From Flavobacterium plurextorum (lineage in GTDB: Bacteria; Bacteroidota; Bacteroidia; Flavobacteriales; Flavobacteriaceae), in NCBI RefSeq assembly GCF_002217395.1, contig NZ_MUHD01000034.1:96687-160686 (forward strand): DNA of 64,000 nucleotides, given 5' to 3'. Below are positions 26,182 to 36,201 of the stretch, one piece after another. The translations under genes were made by a program, and so were the position numbers. The stretch's first letter is position 1. Each line of letters opens with the position of its first letter. Under the pieces are notes generated by a model. The model made no database searches. It worked only from the letters and a program-made list of their open reading frames with translations, and was not told the origin of the DNA.

Positions 26182-27774
26182 TTAATCAAATTCAGAGGTG
26201 AAGTATAATTTTACACTTGGATATTTACTTTGCGTCATTTGAATTGTAAAATCAGAATCAGCTAAGAATACCAATTGACCATATTTATCGTGAGCTAAGA
26301 ATTTTTGCTTGATACGCTTAAACTCTTTAAATTCTTCGTTCTTCGCGTCATCAGGTTTTACCCAGCATGCTTTGTGTACAGGGAAATTCTCATAAGTACA
26401 TTTTGCACCATATTCATGTTCTAAACGGTATTGAATAACCTCATATTGAAGTGCTCCAACCGTTCCAATAACTTTACGATTATTCATCTCTAAAGTAAAC
26501 AACTGCGCAACACCTTCATCCATTAACTGATCGACACCTTTTTCTAATTGCTTAGCTTTCATCGGATCGGCATTATTAATGTATCTAAAGTGCTCTGGCG
26601 AGAAACTTGGAATTCCTTTAAAACTCATTACTTCACCTTCGGTTAAAGTATCTCCAATTTTAAAGTTTCCAGTATCATGTAAACCAACAATATCTCCTGG
26701 ATAAGAAATATCAACGATTTCTTTTTTCTCAGCGAAAAAGGCATTTGGGCTTGAGAATTTTAAATTTTTCTTCTGGCGAACGTGGTAATAAGGCTTATTT
26801 CTTTCAAAAGTTCCAGAAACAATTTTAATAAACGCTAAACGGTCACGGTGTTTTGGGTCCATATTAGCATGGATTTTAAAAACAAAGCCAGTCATTTTTT
26901 CTTCTGCAGGATCAACCAAACGAGTTTCAGAATCTTTTGGTCTTGGTGATGGAGCAATAGTAACGAAACAATCTAATAATTCACGTACACCAAAATTGTT
27001 CAAAGCAGAACCAAAGAATACAGGTTGAATTTTTCCGTCTAAATAATCCTGACGCTCAAATTTTGGATAAACTTCATCAATTAATTCTAATTCTTCACGA
27101 AGTTTTTCAGCAGCCTTTTGACCAACAATTTTATCTAATTCAGGATTGTTTTGAACATCAGAAAAAGCAATTGTTTCTTCGATATTTTTACGACTGTCTC
27201 CGCTAAAAAGATTTATATTTTGTTCCCAAAGATTATAAATTCCCTGAAAATCATATCCCATTCCGATTGGGAAACTTAAAGGAGTAACTTTTAATCCTAA
27301 TTTTTGTTCTACTTCATCCATCAAATCAAAAGCATCTTTACCTTCACGATCTAATTTGTTGATGAAAACAATCATTGGAATATTACGCATTCTACAAACC
27401 GAAACTAGTTTTTCAGTTTGTTCCTCAACCCCTTTTGCAACGTCAATAACAACAATTACACTATCAACTGCCGTTAAAGTTCTAAAAGTATCTTCGGCAA
27501 AATCCTTGTGTCCCGGAGTATCAAGAATATTGATTTTTTTGTCTTTATAATTGAAAGCAAGTACAGAAGTCGAAACCGAAATACCTCTTTGGCGTTCGAT
27601 TTCCATGAAATCACTCGTTGCTCCTTTTTTAATTTTATTATTTTTTACAGCTCCAGCTTCCTGAATAGCACCTCCAAACAACAATAATTTTTCCGTTAAA
27701 GTTGTTTTACCGGCATCAGGATGCGAGATAATTCCAAATGTTCTTCTGCGTTGTATTTCTTTTAAAAAACTCAT
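26182..27774 (-). CDS. prfC: Peptide chain release factor 3
   Basis: This 530-aa translational GTPase recycles RF1/RF2 from terminated ribosomes. The G motifs are HPDAGKTTLTEKL (P-loop), DTPGHKDFAEDT and NKLDREGKD. The GKT loop, the length and the RF3-specific C-terminal region (QYRLEHEYGAKCTYE) separate it from EF-G. It is monocistronic with a TACTTTTG -7 box just upstream. Confidence 0.95.
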   Translation of the reverse strand: MSFLKEIQRRRTFGIISHPDAGKTTLTEKLLLFGGAIQEAGAVKNNKIKKGATSDFMEIERQRGISVSTSVLAFNYKDKKINILDTPGHKDFAEDTFRTLTAVDSVIVVIDVAKGVEEQTEKLVSVCRMRNIPMIVFINKLDREGKDAFDLMDEVEQKLGLKVTPLSFPIGMGYDFQGIYNLWEQNINLFSGDSRKNIEETIAFSDVQNNPELDKIVGQKAAEKLREELELIDEVYPKFERQDYLDGKIQPVFFGSALNNFGVRELLDCFVTIAPSPRPKDSETRLVDPAEEKMTGFVFKIHANMDPKHRDRLAFIKIVSGTFERNKPYYHVRQKKNLKFSSPNAFFAEKKEIVDISYPGDIVGLHDTGNFKIGDTLTEGEVMSFKGIPSFSPEHFRYINNADPMKAKQLEKGVDQLMDEGVAQLFTLEMNNRKVIGTVGALQYEVIQYRLEHEYGAKCTYENFPVHKACWVKPDDAKNEEFKEFKRIKQKFLAHDKYGQLVFLADSDFTIQMTQSKYPSVKLYFTSEFD

Positions 27775-27793
27775 ATTTTATATAAATAGGTTG

Positions 27794-27801
27794 CAAAAGT
27801 A
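27794..27801 (-). promoter_or_regulatory. -7 box of prfC
   Basis: TACTTTTG on the minus strand lies 20 bp before the prfC start. No clear -33 TTG is seen. Confidence 0.6.
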
Positions 27802-27960
27802 CTATTAATTACGCCGATTTAAAAATAAATGCGACTCTGTTTTTAGAGTTGACGTTTTGGATTTTAGGTAGATATCACATCAAAAATTCTCCAACTAATT
27901 CTTTTTAGTATATTAGTTTCTAGAATGCATATAATTTTTTGTTAATAGTATGGTTGATAG

Positions 27961-27990
27961 TTGTATTATGTAATTGAATTGTTATTTTTG
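27961..27990 (+). promoter_or_regulatory. Promoter of the SurA-like gene
   Basis: TTG (27961-27963), a 19-bp spacer and TATTTTTG (27983-27990) match the Bacteroidota promoter consensus closely. Confidence 0.75.
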
Positions 27991-28102
27991 TTCGTTTTAA
28001 GTAAAATAAATAGAAATTAACTATTTTGGCTTTTTAGAAATTAGAATAGTTGGCTAGGTTACAGACAATACAGATCTTTACATTCAAATTAAATTTAAAA
28101 TA

Positions 28103-29533
28103 ATGTTATTAAAAAAATTACAGCTAAAAACAATTGGTTATAGACTAGTCTTAACAATGTGTTTTTTACTTTTTTTCAACTCCGTGATTTCAGCTCAGGA
28201 AATTATTAAGGATCCTGTGGCCGAGAAACCTGCAGAACTTCATACGGGGCAAAAACAGAAAATTGATGGTATTATTGCAACTGTTGGAGATTATATTGTT
28301 TTAGATTCTGATATTGATAAAGGTTACTTAGAAATTGCAAGTCAAGGAGGTAATATAAAAGATATTACAAGATGCCAAATGCTTGGAAAATTATTAGAAG
28401 ATAAATTATATGCACATCAAGCAATTCAGGATAGTATCGTTGTAAGCGATGCAGAGGTTAGAGGTATGATGGATGAGCGATTGAATTATATGATACAACA
28501 AGTTGGAGACATCAATAAAGTTGTAGAATACTATAAAAAGAGCTCAGTTGAAGAGTTTAAAACTTATTTTGCCGACATATTGAAAGAGCAAAAATTAGCC
28601 TCAGAAATGAGAGATAAAATTGTTAAAGATGTTGAGATAACTCCTGAGGAAGTTCGTAATTTCTTTAAAAAAATACCAAAAGATGAATTGCCGACTTTTG
28701 GTGCTGAGATGGAAGTAGCACAGATTGTTGTTGATCCAGCAGTTTCTAAAGAGGATAAACAAAAAGTAATAGATCGATTAAATGATATTCGAAAAGACGT
28801 TTTAGAAGGATCTAGTTTTGCAACAAAGGCAGTTTTGTACTCCCAAGATCCTGCATCTTCACCAAATGGTGGTTATTACAAAATGACACGTAAAACACCT
28901 TTTGTAAAAGAATTTAAAGACGTTGCGTTTAGTTTACAGGAAGGTGAAATTTCAGCACCATTCGAAACTACTTTTGGATTCCATATCATTATGGTTGATA
29001 AAATTAAAGGACAAGAAGTTGAATTGCGTCACATATTAATTGCTCCTACAGTTTCTGAAAATGCTTTGAAAGAAGCAAAAGAAAGAGCTGCAAACATTAG
29101 AGCTAAAATTGTAAGTAAAACGATCACTTTTGCAGAAGCAGCAAGAACTGAATCTGATGAAAAAGAAACAAGGGCAAATGGTGGAACTTTGGTAAATCCA
29201 AATACACAGGATACTCGTTTTGAATTGACTAAAATGGATCCAACTTTATACAGTCAGGTTTCAAATTTAAAAGATGATGAAGTTTCTCAGCCAATTTTAA
29301 ATACTGATGACAAAGGAAAGAAAACGTATAAGTTAATTACGGTTACTAATAGAATTGACGAGCATACAGCAGATTATGCTAAAGATTATACTAAAATTAA
29401 AGAATTAGCATTAAAAGAAAAACAAATCAATGCAATCGCAAAATGGTTTGATACTAAAATTAAAGACACTTACATTAAAATTATTGGAGAGTATAGAGAT
29501 TGTACTTTTGCAAACAATTGGTTGAAAAAATAA
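28103..29533 (+). CDS. SurA-like periplasmic peptidylprolyl isomerase
   Basis: This 476-aa protein has an N-terminal hydrophobic signal segment (about 15-32, ending SAQ), a SurA-type helical chaperone domain (GIIATVGDYIVLDSDID onward) and two parvulin domains (about 200-310 and 310-420, with ELRHILIAP in the second). It likely folds outer-membrane proteins in the periplasm. The MoxR gene follows after a terminator. The symbol surA is withheld because several related isomerases occur per flavobacterial genome. Confidence 0.85.
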   Translation: MLLKKLQLKTIGYRLVLTMCFLLFFNSVISAQEIIKDPVAEKPAELHTGQKQKIDGIIATVGDYIVLDSDIDKGYLEIASQGGNIKDITRCQMLGKLLEDKLYAHQAIQDSIVVSDAEVRGMMDERLNYMIQQVGDINKVVEYYKKSSVEEFKTYFADILKEQKLASEMRDKIVKDVEITPEEVRNFFKKIPKDELPTFGAEMEVAQIVVDPAVSKEDKQKVIDRLNDIRKDVLEGSSFATKAVLYSQDPASSPNGGYYKMTRKTPFVKEFKDVAFSLQEGEISAPFETTFGFHIIMVDKIKGQEVELRHILIAPTVSENALKEAKERAANIRAKIVSKTITFAEAARTESDEKETRANGGTLVNPNTQDTRFELTKMDPTLYSQVSNLKDDEVSQPILNTDDKGKKTYKLITVTNRIDEHTADYAKDYTKIKELALKEKQINAIAKWFDTKIKDTYIKIIGEYRDCTFANNWLKK

Positions 29534-29549
29534 TTTTTATTAAATAAAG

Positions 29550-29595
29550 AAAAAGAGTTAGTTTTATGAATTCATAAAGCTGACTCTTTTTAATT
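29550..29595 (+). terminator. Terminator after the SurA-like gene
   Basis: AAAAAGAGTTAG pairs with CTGACTCTTTTT (one G-T pair), enclosing a second palindrome (TTTATGAATTCATAAA) and followed by AATTTT. Confidence 0.8.
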
Positions 29596-29611
29596 TTAAA
29601 TACACTTATAA

Positions 29612-30565
29612 ATGTCTGATGTAACAGCAATTCATAATTTAGTTCAGAAACGCAATGAATTAAAAAACGAAATAGCAAAAGTAATTGTAGGGCAGGATGC
29701 CGTAATTGACGAAATTTTACTTTGTATATTTTCTGGCGGACATGCACTTTTAATTGGTGTTCCGGGACTGGCAAAAACATTAATGATAAATACTTTGGCA
29801 CAAGCTTTAGGTTTAGATTTTAAAAGAATTCAGTTTACACCAGATTTAATGCCTTCAGATATTTTAGGAAGTGAAATTTTGGATGAAAACAGGCATTTTA
29901 AGTTTATAAAAGGGCCAATATTTTCTAATATTATTTTGGCAGATGAGATTAATAGAACGCCTCCAAAAACACAAGCAGCATTACTTGAAGCAATGCAAGA
30001 GCGTTCAGTTACAATTGCGGGACATAATTATAAATTAGATTTGCCTTATTTTGTATTAGCAACGCAAAATCCAATTGAGCAGGAGGGAACTTATCCATTG
30101 CCTGAAGCGCAGTTAGACCGTTTTATGTTTGCTATTAAATTAGAGTATCCAACTTTTGAAGAAGAAGTAAAGGTGGTAAAGCAAACAACATCTGATAATA
30201 AAGTTGAAGTTAAGCCTTTGTTTACGGCACAGGAAATTATTGATTTTCAGCATTTGATTCGTAGAATTCCTGTGGCAGATAATGTTGTTGAATATGCAGT
30301 TACTTTAGTAAGTAAAACACGTCCTGATAATTCATTGTCTAATGATTTTGTGAAGAATTATTTAGATTGGGGAGCAGGACCAAGAGCATCGCAAAATTTA
30401 ATTTTAGCGGCAAAAGCTCATGCTGCTTTCAATGGCAAATTTTCGCCGGATATTGAAGATGTAAAAGCGGTAGCAACCGGAATTTTGAGACATAGAATTA
30501 TTAAAAATTATAAAGCCGACGCTGAAGGGATAACTGAAGAAGTTATTATAAAAAAGCTGATGTAA
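29612..30565 (+). CDS. MoxR family AAA+ ATPase
   Basis: This 317-aa ATPase has Walker A (GVPGLAKT), Walker B (IILADEINRTPPKTQAALLEAMQE) and sensor 1 (LATQNPIEQEGTYPLPEAQLDRF), which together define the MoxR family. MoxR proteins remodel or activate partner proteins, usually with DUF58 and von Willebrand factor proteins encoded next door. Here a terminator and then aconitase follow, so no partner gene is visible in this window. Confidence 0.9.
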   Translation: MSDVTAIHNLVQKRNELKNEIAKVIVGQDAVIDEILLCIFSGGHALLIGVPGLAKTLMINTLAQALGLDFKRIQFTPDLMPSDILGSEILDENRHFKFIKGPIFSNIILADEINRTPPKTQAALLEAMQERSVTIAGHNYKLDLPYFVLATQNPIEQEGTYPLPEAQLDRFMFAIKLEYPTFEEEVKVVKQTTSDNKVEVKPLFTAQEIIDFQHLIRRIPVADNVVEYAVTLVSKTRPDNSLSNDFVKNYLDWGAGPRASQNLILAAKAHAAFNGKFSPDIEDVKAVATGILRHRIIKNYKADAEGITEEVIIKKLM

Positions 30566-30584
30566 ATTATACGATTTAGATTGT

Positions 30585-30617
30585 AAAAAAGCCTGATAAA
30601 TACTATCAGGCTTTTTT
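30585..30617 (+). terminator. Terminator of the MoxR gene
   Basis: AAAAAAGCCTGATA pairs with TATCAGGCTTTTTT across a 5-nt loop, 20 bp after the stop codon. Confidence 0.95.
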
Positions 30618-30971
30618 GTTTTAATTAGGAAAAAGTATTGAGTTTTTAATTCCGAACGAAAGGCAAAATTGATGCGTAAAAGCGCAACTATAACGTTATA
30701 ATTGCTTATTTAGAACTGTTCTGTCCTAAAATAGAAGTAAAATCTCACTTACAATATTATGCCTAATTTCGACTTTGCTAAAGAAAAGTTTTTAAAATAT
30801 CAATAATTCATTTTTTTAATGTAAAACTGATATTTTGATAAAAACAAGTAGTGAAAATCGTTTTTTAATAATAATAATTTTTGAAATCGCGACTTCTATT
30901 ATATTATTTTTAATTCTCGGCTTTAATATTTAAATTTGCGTACAAAAAAACAAAAATACTTCTAACATATT
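30618..30971 (+). other. Gene-free leader of acnB
   Basis: No gene is seen. A TAAATTTG -7 box lies at 30931-30938, about 34 bp before acnB, without a clear -33 element. The rest is AT-rich with no feature I can name. Confidence 0.5.
30931..30938 (+). promoter_or_regulatory. -7 box of acnB
   Basis: TAAATTTG fits the Bacteroidota -7 consensus and lies 34 bp before the start codon. Confidence 0.65.
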
Positions 30972-33743
30972 ATGAATACTTACAAAGATTACATTAAAGA
31001 AATCGAAGAAAGAAAAGGCCAAGGACTACACCCAAAGCCAATTGATGGTGCAGAATTAGTAAGCGAAATTATTTCGCAAATTAAAGATTTAGATAACGAA
31101 TACAGAGAAGATTCTCTTAAGTTTTTTATCTATAATACTTTGCCGGGTACTACAAGTGCGGCTGGTGAAAAAGCTAAGTTTTTAAAAGAAATCATATTAG
31201 GTGAGTCACTAGTAAAAGAAATCACTCCAACTTTTGCTTTTGAATTATTATCACACATGAAAGGCGGGCCTTCTATTGAAGTGTTGCTAGATCTAGCTTT
31301 AGGTAATGACGCTGCAATTGCTGAAGAAGCGGCAAAAGTGCTGAAGACACAAGTTTTCCTTTATGAAGCAGATACTGATCGTTTAATAGAAGCATTCAAA
31401 AATAATAACGCAATAGCAAAAGAAATTCTTGAAAGCTATGCAAAAGCAGAATTCTTTACAAAACTGCCAGAAGTAGCAGATGAAGTTAAAGTTGTAACTT
31501 TTATTGCTGGTGAAGGTGATATTTCAACAGATTTACTTTCTCCAGGTAATCAAGCTCACTCACGTTCAGATCGTGAGCTTCACGGTCAGTGTATGATTAC
31601 TCCGCAAGCGCAGAAAGAAATTAGAGAATTGCAAGCACAACATCCTGACAAAAGTGTAATGTTGATTGCAGAGAAAGGAACAATGGGAGTTGGTTCTTCA
31701 AGAATGTCAGGTGTAAATAACGTGGCTCTTTGGACAGGAAAACAAGCAAGTCCATATATTCCATTCGTAAACATCGCTCCAATCGTTGGTGGTACAAACG
31801 GAATTTCTCCAATTTTCTTAACAACAGTTGATGTTACTGGTGGTATTGGTCTAGATCTTAAAAACTGGGTAAAAAAGGTTGATGCAGAAGGTAATGTTGT
31901 TCGTAATGAAAATGACGAGCCAATTTTAGAGCAAGCATATTCTGTTGCTACAGGAACAGTGCTTACAATTAATATTAAAGAGAAAAAATTATATAACGGA
32001 GATCAAGAATTAATAGACATTTCTAAGGCATTTACGCCTCAAAAAATGGAATTTATTAAAGCTGGTGGTTCGTATGCGATTGTATTTGGTAAAAAACTTC
32101 AAACACTTGCAGCAAAAGTTTTAAATGTTGAAGCACCTCTTGTATTTGCTCCATCAAAAGAAATTTCTCATGCGGGACAAGGTCTTACTGCAGTAGAGAA
32201 AATCTTCAACAAAAATGCAGTAGGTATTACTCCAGGTAAAGTATTGCATGCTGGTTCAGATGTTCGTGTAGAAGTTAATATCGTAGGTTCGCAAGATACT
32301 ACAGGTCTTATGACTGCTCAGGAATTAGAATCTATGGCAGCAACAGTAATTTCACCAATCGTTGATGGTGCATACCAATCAGGTTGTCACACTGCTTCGG
32401 TTTGGGATAAAAAAGCGCAGGCAAACATTCCAAAATTGATGAAATTCATGAACGATTTCGGATTAATTACAGCTCGTGACCCGAAAGGTGTTTACCATGC
32501 AATGACTGACGTTATTCATAAAGTACTTAATGATATCACTATTGATGAGTGGGCTATCATTATTGGTGGTGACTCTCATACAAGAATGTCAAAAGGGGTA
32601 GCTTTTGGTGCTGACTCAGGAACAGTTGCTCTTGCTCTTGCTACTGGAGAAGCTTCAATGCCAATTCCAGAATCTGTAAAAGTAACTTTCAAAGGAGACA
32701 TGAAAGGTTATATGGATTTCCGTGATGTGGTTCACGCTACACAAGCGCAAATGCTTCACCAATTTGGAGGAGAAAATGTATTCCAAGGAAGAATTATTGA
32801 GGTTCACATTGGAACACTTACCGCTGACCAAGCTTTTACGTTTACTGACTGGACTGCTGAGATGAAAGCAAAAGCTTCTATCTGTATTTCAGAAGATGAT
32901 ACTTTGATCGAATCATTGGAAATTGCAAAAGGCAGAATCCAAATCATGATTGATAAAGGAATGGATAACGAAAAACGTGTTCTTCAAGGATTGATCAATA
33001 AAGCAGATAAGAGAATTGCAGAAATTAAGTCTGCAGAGAAACCAGCTTTAACACCAGATGCTAATGCTAAATATTATGCTGAAGTTGTAGTAGATCTTGA
33101 TCTGATTTCTGAACCAATGATTGCTGATCCAGATGTAAATAATAAAGATGTTTCTAAAAGATATACTCACGATACCATTAGACCTTTATCTTTCTACGGT
33201 GGAGAGAAAAAAGTAGATCTTGGATTTATCGGTTCTTGTATGGTTCATAAAGGAGATATGAAAATCCTTGCTCAAATGTTGAAAAACGTAGAAGCACAAA
33301 CTGGAAAAGTTGAATTTAATGCTCCTCTAGTAGTAGCGCCGCCTACTTACAACATTGTAGATGAGCTTAAAGCAGAAGGTGACTGGGAAGTTTTACAAAG
33401 ATATTCTGGTTTCGAATTTGACGATAATGCGCCTAAAGGTGCTGCTCGTACTGAATATGAGAACATGCTATATTTAGAGCGTCCAGGATGTAACCTATGT
33501 ATGGGTAACCAAGAGAAAGCAGCAAAAGGAGATACAGTAATGGCAACTTCAACTCGTCTTTTCCAAGGAAGAGTTGTAGAAGATACTGAAGGTAAAAAAG
33601 GAGAATCATTACTATCATCTACACCAGTTGTAGTTTTATCTACAATTTTAGGTAGAACTCCAACATTAGAAGAATATACAACTGCTGTAGAAGGCATCAA
33701 CTTGACTAAGTTTGCACCTTCTAACAAACAGTTAGTTATGTAA
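30972..33743 (+). CDS. acnB: Aconitate hydratase B (bifunctional 2-methylisocitrate dehydratase type)
   Basis: This 923-aa enzyme has the AcnB domain order: an N-terminal HEAT-like domain (about 1-160), the swivel domain next, and the catalytic iron-sulfur core after. Cluster cysteines are visible in IGSCMVHKGD and RPGCNLCMGNQ. It interconverts citrate and isocitrate in the TCA cycle and may also act on 2-methylisocitrate. A second, AcnA-class aconitase gene follows after a terminator. Confidence 0.95.
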   Translation: MNTYKDYIKEIEERKGQGLHPKPIDGAELVSEIISQIKDLDNEYREDSLKFFIYNTLPGTTSAAGEKAKFLKEIILGESLVKEITPTFAFELLSHMKGGPSIEVLLDLALGNDAAIAEEAAKVLKTQVFLYEADTDRLIEAFKNNNAIAKEILESYAKAEFFTKLPEVADEVKVVTFIAGEGDISTDLLSPGNQAHSRSDRELHGQCMITPQAQKEIRELQAQHPDKSVMLIAEKGTMGVGSSRMSGVNNVALWTGKQASPYIPFVNIAPIVGGTNGISPIFLTTVDVTGGIGLDLKNWVKKVDAEGNVVRNENDEPILEQAYSVATGTVLTINIKEKKLYNGDQELIDISKAFTPQKMEFIKAGGSYAIVFGKKLQTLAAKVLNVEAPLVFAPSKEISHAGQGLTAVEKIFNKNAVGITPGKVLHAGSDVRVEVNIVGSQDTTGLMTAQELESMAATVISPIVDGAYQSGCHTASVWDKKAQANIPKLMKFMNDFGLITARDPKGVYHAMTDVIHKVLNDITIDEWAIIIGGDSHTRMSKGVAFGADSGTVALALATGEASMPIPESVKVTFKGDMKGYMDFRDVVHATQAQMLHQFGGENVFQGRIIEVHIGTLTADQAFTFTDWTAEMKAKASICISEDDTLIESLEIAKGRIQIMIDKGMDNEKRVLQGLINKADKRIAEIKSAEKPALTPDANAKYYAEVVVDLDLISEPMIADPDVNNKDVSKRYTHDTIRPLSFYGGEKKVDLGFIGSCMVHKGDMKILAQMLKNVEAQTGKVEFNAPLVVAPPTYNIVDELKAEGDWEVLQRYSGFEFDDNAPKGAARTEYENMLYLERPGCNLCMGNQEKAAKGDTVMATSTRLFQGRVVEDTEGKKGESLLSSTPVVVLSTILGRTPTLEEYTTAVEGINLTKFAPSNKQLVM

Positions 33744-33763
33744 TCCTACGATTGTTAATATTT

Positions 33764-33798
33764 AAAAGCCCGAGTGATAAACTCGGGCTTTTTCTTTT
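33764..33798 (+). terminator. Terminator between the two aconitase genes
   Basis: AAAAGCCCGAGT pairs with ACTCGGGCTTTT across a 5-nt loop, with a T-rich tail. It makes acnB and the next gene separate units or allows only partial read-through. Confidence 0.92.
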
Positions 33799-33860
33799 AT
33801 AGCTGCTCTATTTTTTGTAACTTGTCATGTTCAAAATAAAAAAAACAAAAACAAATACTT

Positions 33861-36125
33861 ATGGCTTTTGATATTGAAATGATTAAAAAAGTGTATGAGA
33901 ACATGCCGAGTCGTGTTGATAAAGCACGCGAGATTGTTGGCCGTCCACTTACATTAACGGAGAAAATTTTATACAATCACCTTTGGGATGGTAATCCAAC
34001 CAAAGCGTTTGGAAGAGGTATTGATTATGTTGATTTTGCACCAGACCGTGTGGCGTGTCAAGATGCGACAGCACAAATGGCATTATTACAGTTTATGCAT
34101 GCAGGTAAATCTAAAGTAGCAGTTCCTACGACAGTACACTGTGATCACTTGATTCAAGCAAAAGTAGATGCTGCAACAGATTTGGCCAGAGCAAAAACAC
34201 AAAGTAATGAAGTTTTTGACTTCTTATCATCAGTTTCAAATAAGTACGGAATTGGTTTTTGGAAACCAGGAGCAGGAATTATTCACCAAGTAGTACTTGA
34301 AAATTACGCTTTCCCTGGAGGAATGATGATTGGTACCGATTCTCACACGGTAAATGCTGGAGGATTAGGAATGGTTGCTATTGGTGTTGGTGGAGCCGAT
34401 GCTGTAGATGTAATGTCGGGAATGGCATGGGAACTTAAATTTCCTAAATTAATTGGAGTTAAATTAACTGGTAAATTATCAGGATGGACTGCTCCCAAAG
34501 ATGTTATTCTTAAAGTGGCAGGTATTCTTACCGTAAAAGGTGGTACAGGTGCTATTGTTGAATATTTTGGAGAAGGAGCAACTTCTATGTCGTGTACAGG
34601 AAAGGGAACAATTTGTAATATGGGCGCTGAAATTGGAGCTACTACATCAACTTTTGGTTACGATGCTTCAATGGGACGTTACCTGCGTTCTACAAACAGA
34701 GCCGATGTTGCTGATGCTGCCGATAAAATTGCTTCGTACTTAACTGGAGATCCAGAAGTATATGCTGATCCAGAAAAATATTTTGATCAAGTTATCGAAA
34801 TCAATTTATCTGAACTAGAGCCGCACTTAAATGGTCCGTTTACGCCAGATTTAGCTACTCCAATTTCTAAAATGAAAGAAGAAGCGATTAAAAACAACTG
34901 GCCATTGCAAATTCAGGTTGGTTTAATAGGTTCATGTACCAACTCTTCTTACGAAGATATTTCTCGTGCCGCTTCATTAGCGAAACAAGTAGCAGATAAG
35001 AATTTAAAAACAAAAGCAGAATTTACGATTACTCCAGGTTCTGAAGTAGTTCGTTCAACTATCGAAAGAGACGGATTTATAGATACATTCCACAAAATTG
35101 GAGCAACTGTTTTTGCCAATGCCTGCGGACCATGTATTGGTATGTGGGATAGAGAAGGAGCAGAAAAAGAAGAGAGAAATACAATTGTTCACTCTTTTAA
35201 TCGTAACTTCTCAAAACGTGCTGATGGTAATCCTAATACGTTAGCTTTCGTAGGTTCGCCAGAATTGGTAACAGCAATGGCAATCGCTGGTGATTTAAGT
35301 TTTAATCCATTAACAGATAAATTAATCAATGAAGACGGCGAAGAAGTAATGCTGGATGCTCCAACAGGAGATGAGCTTCCTTCTAAAGGTTTCTACGCTG
35401 AAGATCCAGGATTTCAAGCTCCAGCAGCAGATGGTTCAGGAGTTCAGGTAGTAGTTAGTCCTACATCAGAACGATTACAGCTGTTAGCTCCTTTTGATGC
35501 TTGGGATGGAAAAAATATTACAGGTGCTAAATTATTAATCAAAGCATTCGGAAAATGTACAACAGACCATATTTCTATGGCTGGACCATGGTTGCGTTTC
35601 CGCGGGCATTTAGATAATATTTCAAATAATATGTTGATTGGAGCTGTAAATGCTTACAATCAAAAAACAAATTCAGTTAAAAATCAACTAACAGGAAAAT
35701 ATGACGCTGTGCCTGCCGTTGCTCGTGCATACAAAGCAGCTGGAGTTCCGTCTATCGTTGTTGGAGATCATAATTACGGAGAAGGTTCTTCTCGTGAACA
35801 TGCTGCTATGGAACCTCGTTTCTTAGGTGTAAAAGCGGTATTGGTAAAATCTTTCGCTCGTATCCATGAAACAAACCTTAAAAAACAAGGTCTTTTAGGA
35901 TTAACTTTTGCAAACGAAGCAGATTACGATAAGATTCAAGAAGATGATACAATCAATTTCTTAGACTTAACGGAATTTGCGCCAGGAAAACCATTAACGT
36001 TAGAATTTGTTCATACAGATGGTACAAAAGATATTATCTTGGCTAACCATACGTATAATGAAGGGCAAATTGGCTGGTTCGTTGCAGGATCGGCATTAAA
36101 CTTAATTGCTGCCGGTAAAGCTTAA
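33861..36125 (+). CDS. acn: Aconitate hydratase (mitochondrial/AcnA-class)
   Basis: This 754-aa enzyme has the AcnA-class layout: iron-sulfur core first and swivel domain last. Cluster cysteines are in IGSCTNSSYED and NACGPCIGMWD, and the swivel domain has the GDHNYGEGSSREHAA motif. The length matches the mitochondrial type, not the 890-aa AcnA of enterobacteria. It is the second aconitase in tandem. No -7 box was recognised in the 60 bp before its start. Confidence 0.95.
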   Translation: MAFDIEMIKKVYENMPSRVDKAREIVGRPLTLTEKILYNHLWDGNPTKAFGRGIDYVDFAPDRVACQDATAQMALLQFMHAGKSKVAVPTTVHCDHLIQAKVDAATDLARAKTQSNEVFDFLSSVSNKYGIGFWKPGAGIIHQVVLENYAFPGGMMIGTDSHTVNAGGLGMVAIGVGGADAVDVMSGMAWELKFPKLIGVKLTGKLSGWTAPKDVILKVAGILTVKGGTGAIVEYFGEGATSMSCTGKGTICNMGAEIGATTSTFGYDASMGRYLRSTNRADVADAADKIASYLTGDPEVYADPEKYFDQVIEINLSELEPHLNGPFTPDLATPISKMKEEAIKNNWPLQIQVGLIGSCTNSSYEDISRAASLAKQVADKNLKTKAEFTITPGSEVVRSTIERDGFIDTFHKIGATVFANACGPCIGMWDREGAEKEERNTIVHSFNRNFSKRADGNPNTLAFVGSPELVTAMAIAGDLSFNPLTDKLINEDGEEVMLDAPTGDELPSKGFYAEDPGFQAPAADGSGVQVVVSPTSERLQLLAPFDAWDGKNITGAKLLIKAFGKCTTDHISMAGPWLRFRGHLDNISNNMLIGAVNAYNQKTNSVKNQLTGKYDAVPAVARAYKAAGVPSIVVGDHNYGEGSSREHAAMEPRFLGVKAVLVKSFARIHETNLKKQGLLGLTFANEADYDKIQEDDTINFLDLTEFAPGKPLTLEFVHTDGTKDIILANHTYNEGQIGWFVAGSALNLIAAGKA

Positions 36126-36147
36126 TATTTTTTAGATCAATTATACT

Positions 36148-36180
36148 AAAAACGTTCTGTGAAAACAGAGCGTTTTTTTA
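36148..36180. terminator. Terminator of the second aconitase gene
   Basis: AAAAACGTTCTGT pairs with ACAGAGCGTTTTT (one G-T pair) around GAAA, followed by T-residues. It lies between convergent genes and could serve both. Confidence 0.88.
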
Positions 36181-36201
36181 TACAATTAGAAATTAATTTA
36201 T

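Larger units (their letters stand above)
27775..28102. other. Divergent promoter region prfC / SurA-like gene
   Basis: No gene is seen in these 328 bp. They hold the prfC -7 box (27794-27801, minus strand) and a well-formed promoter for the SurA-like gene (27961-27990), whose message would have a leader of about 105 nt. Confidence 0.6.
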
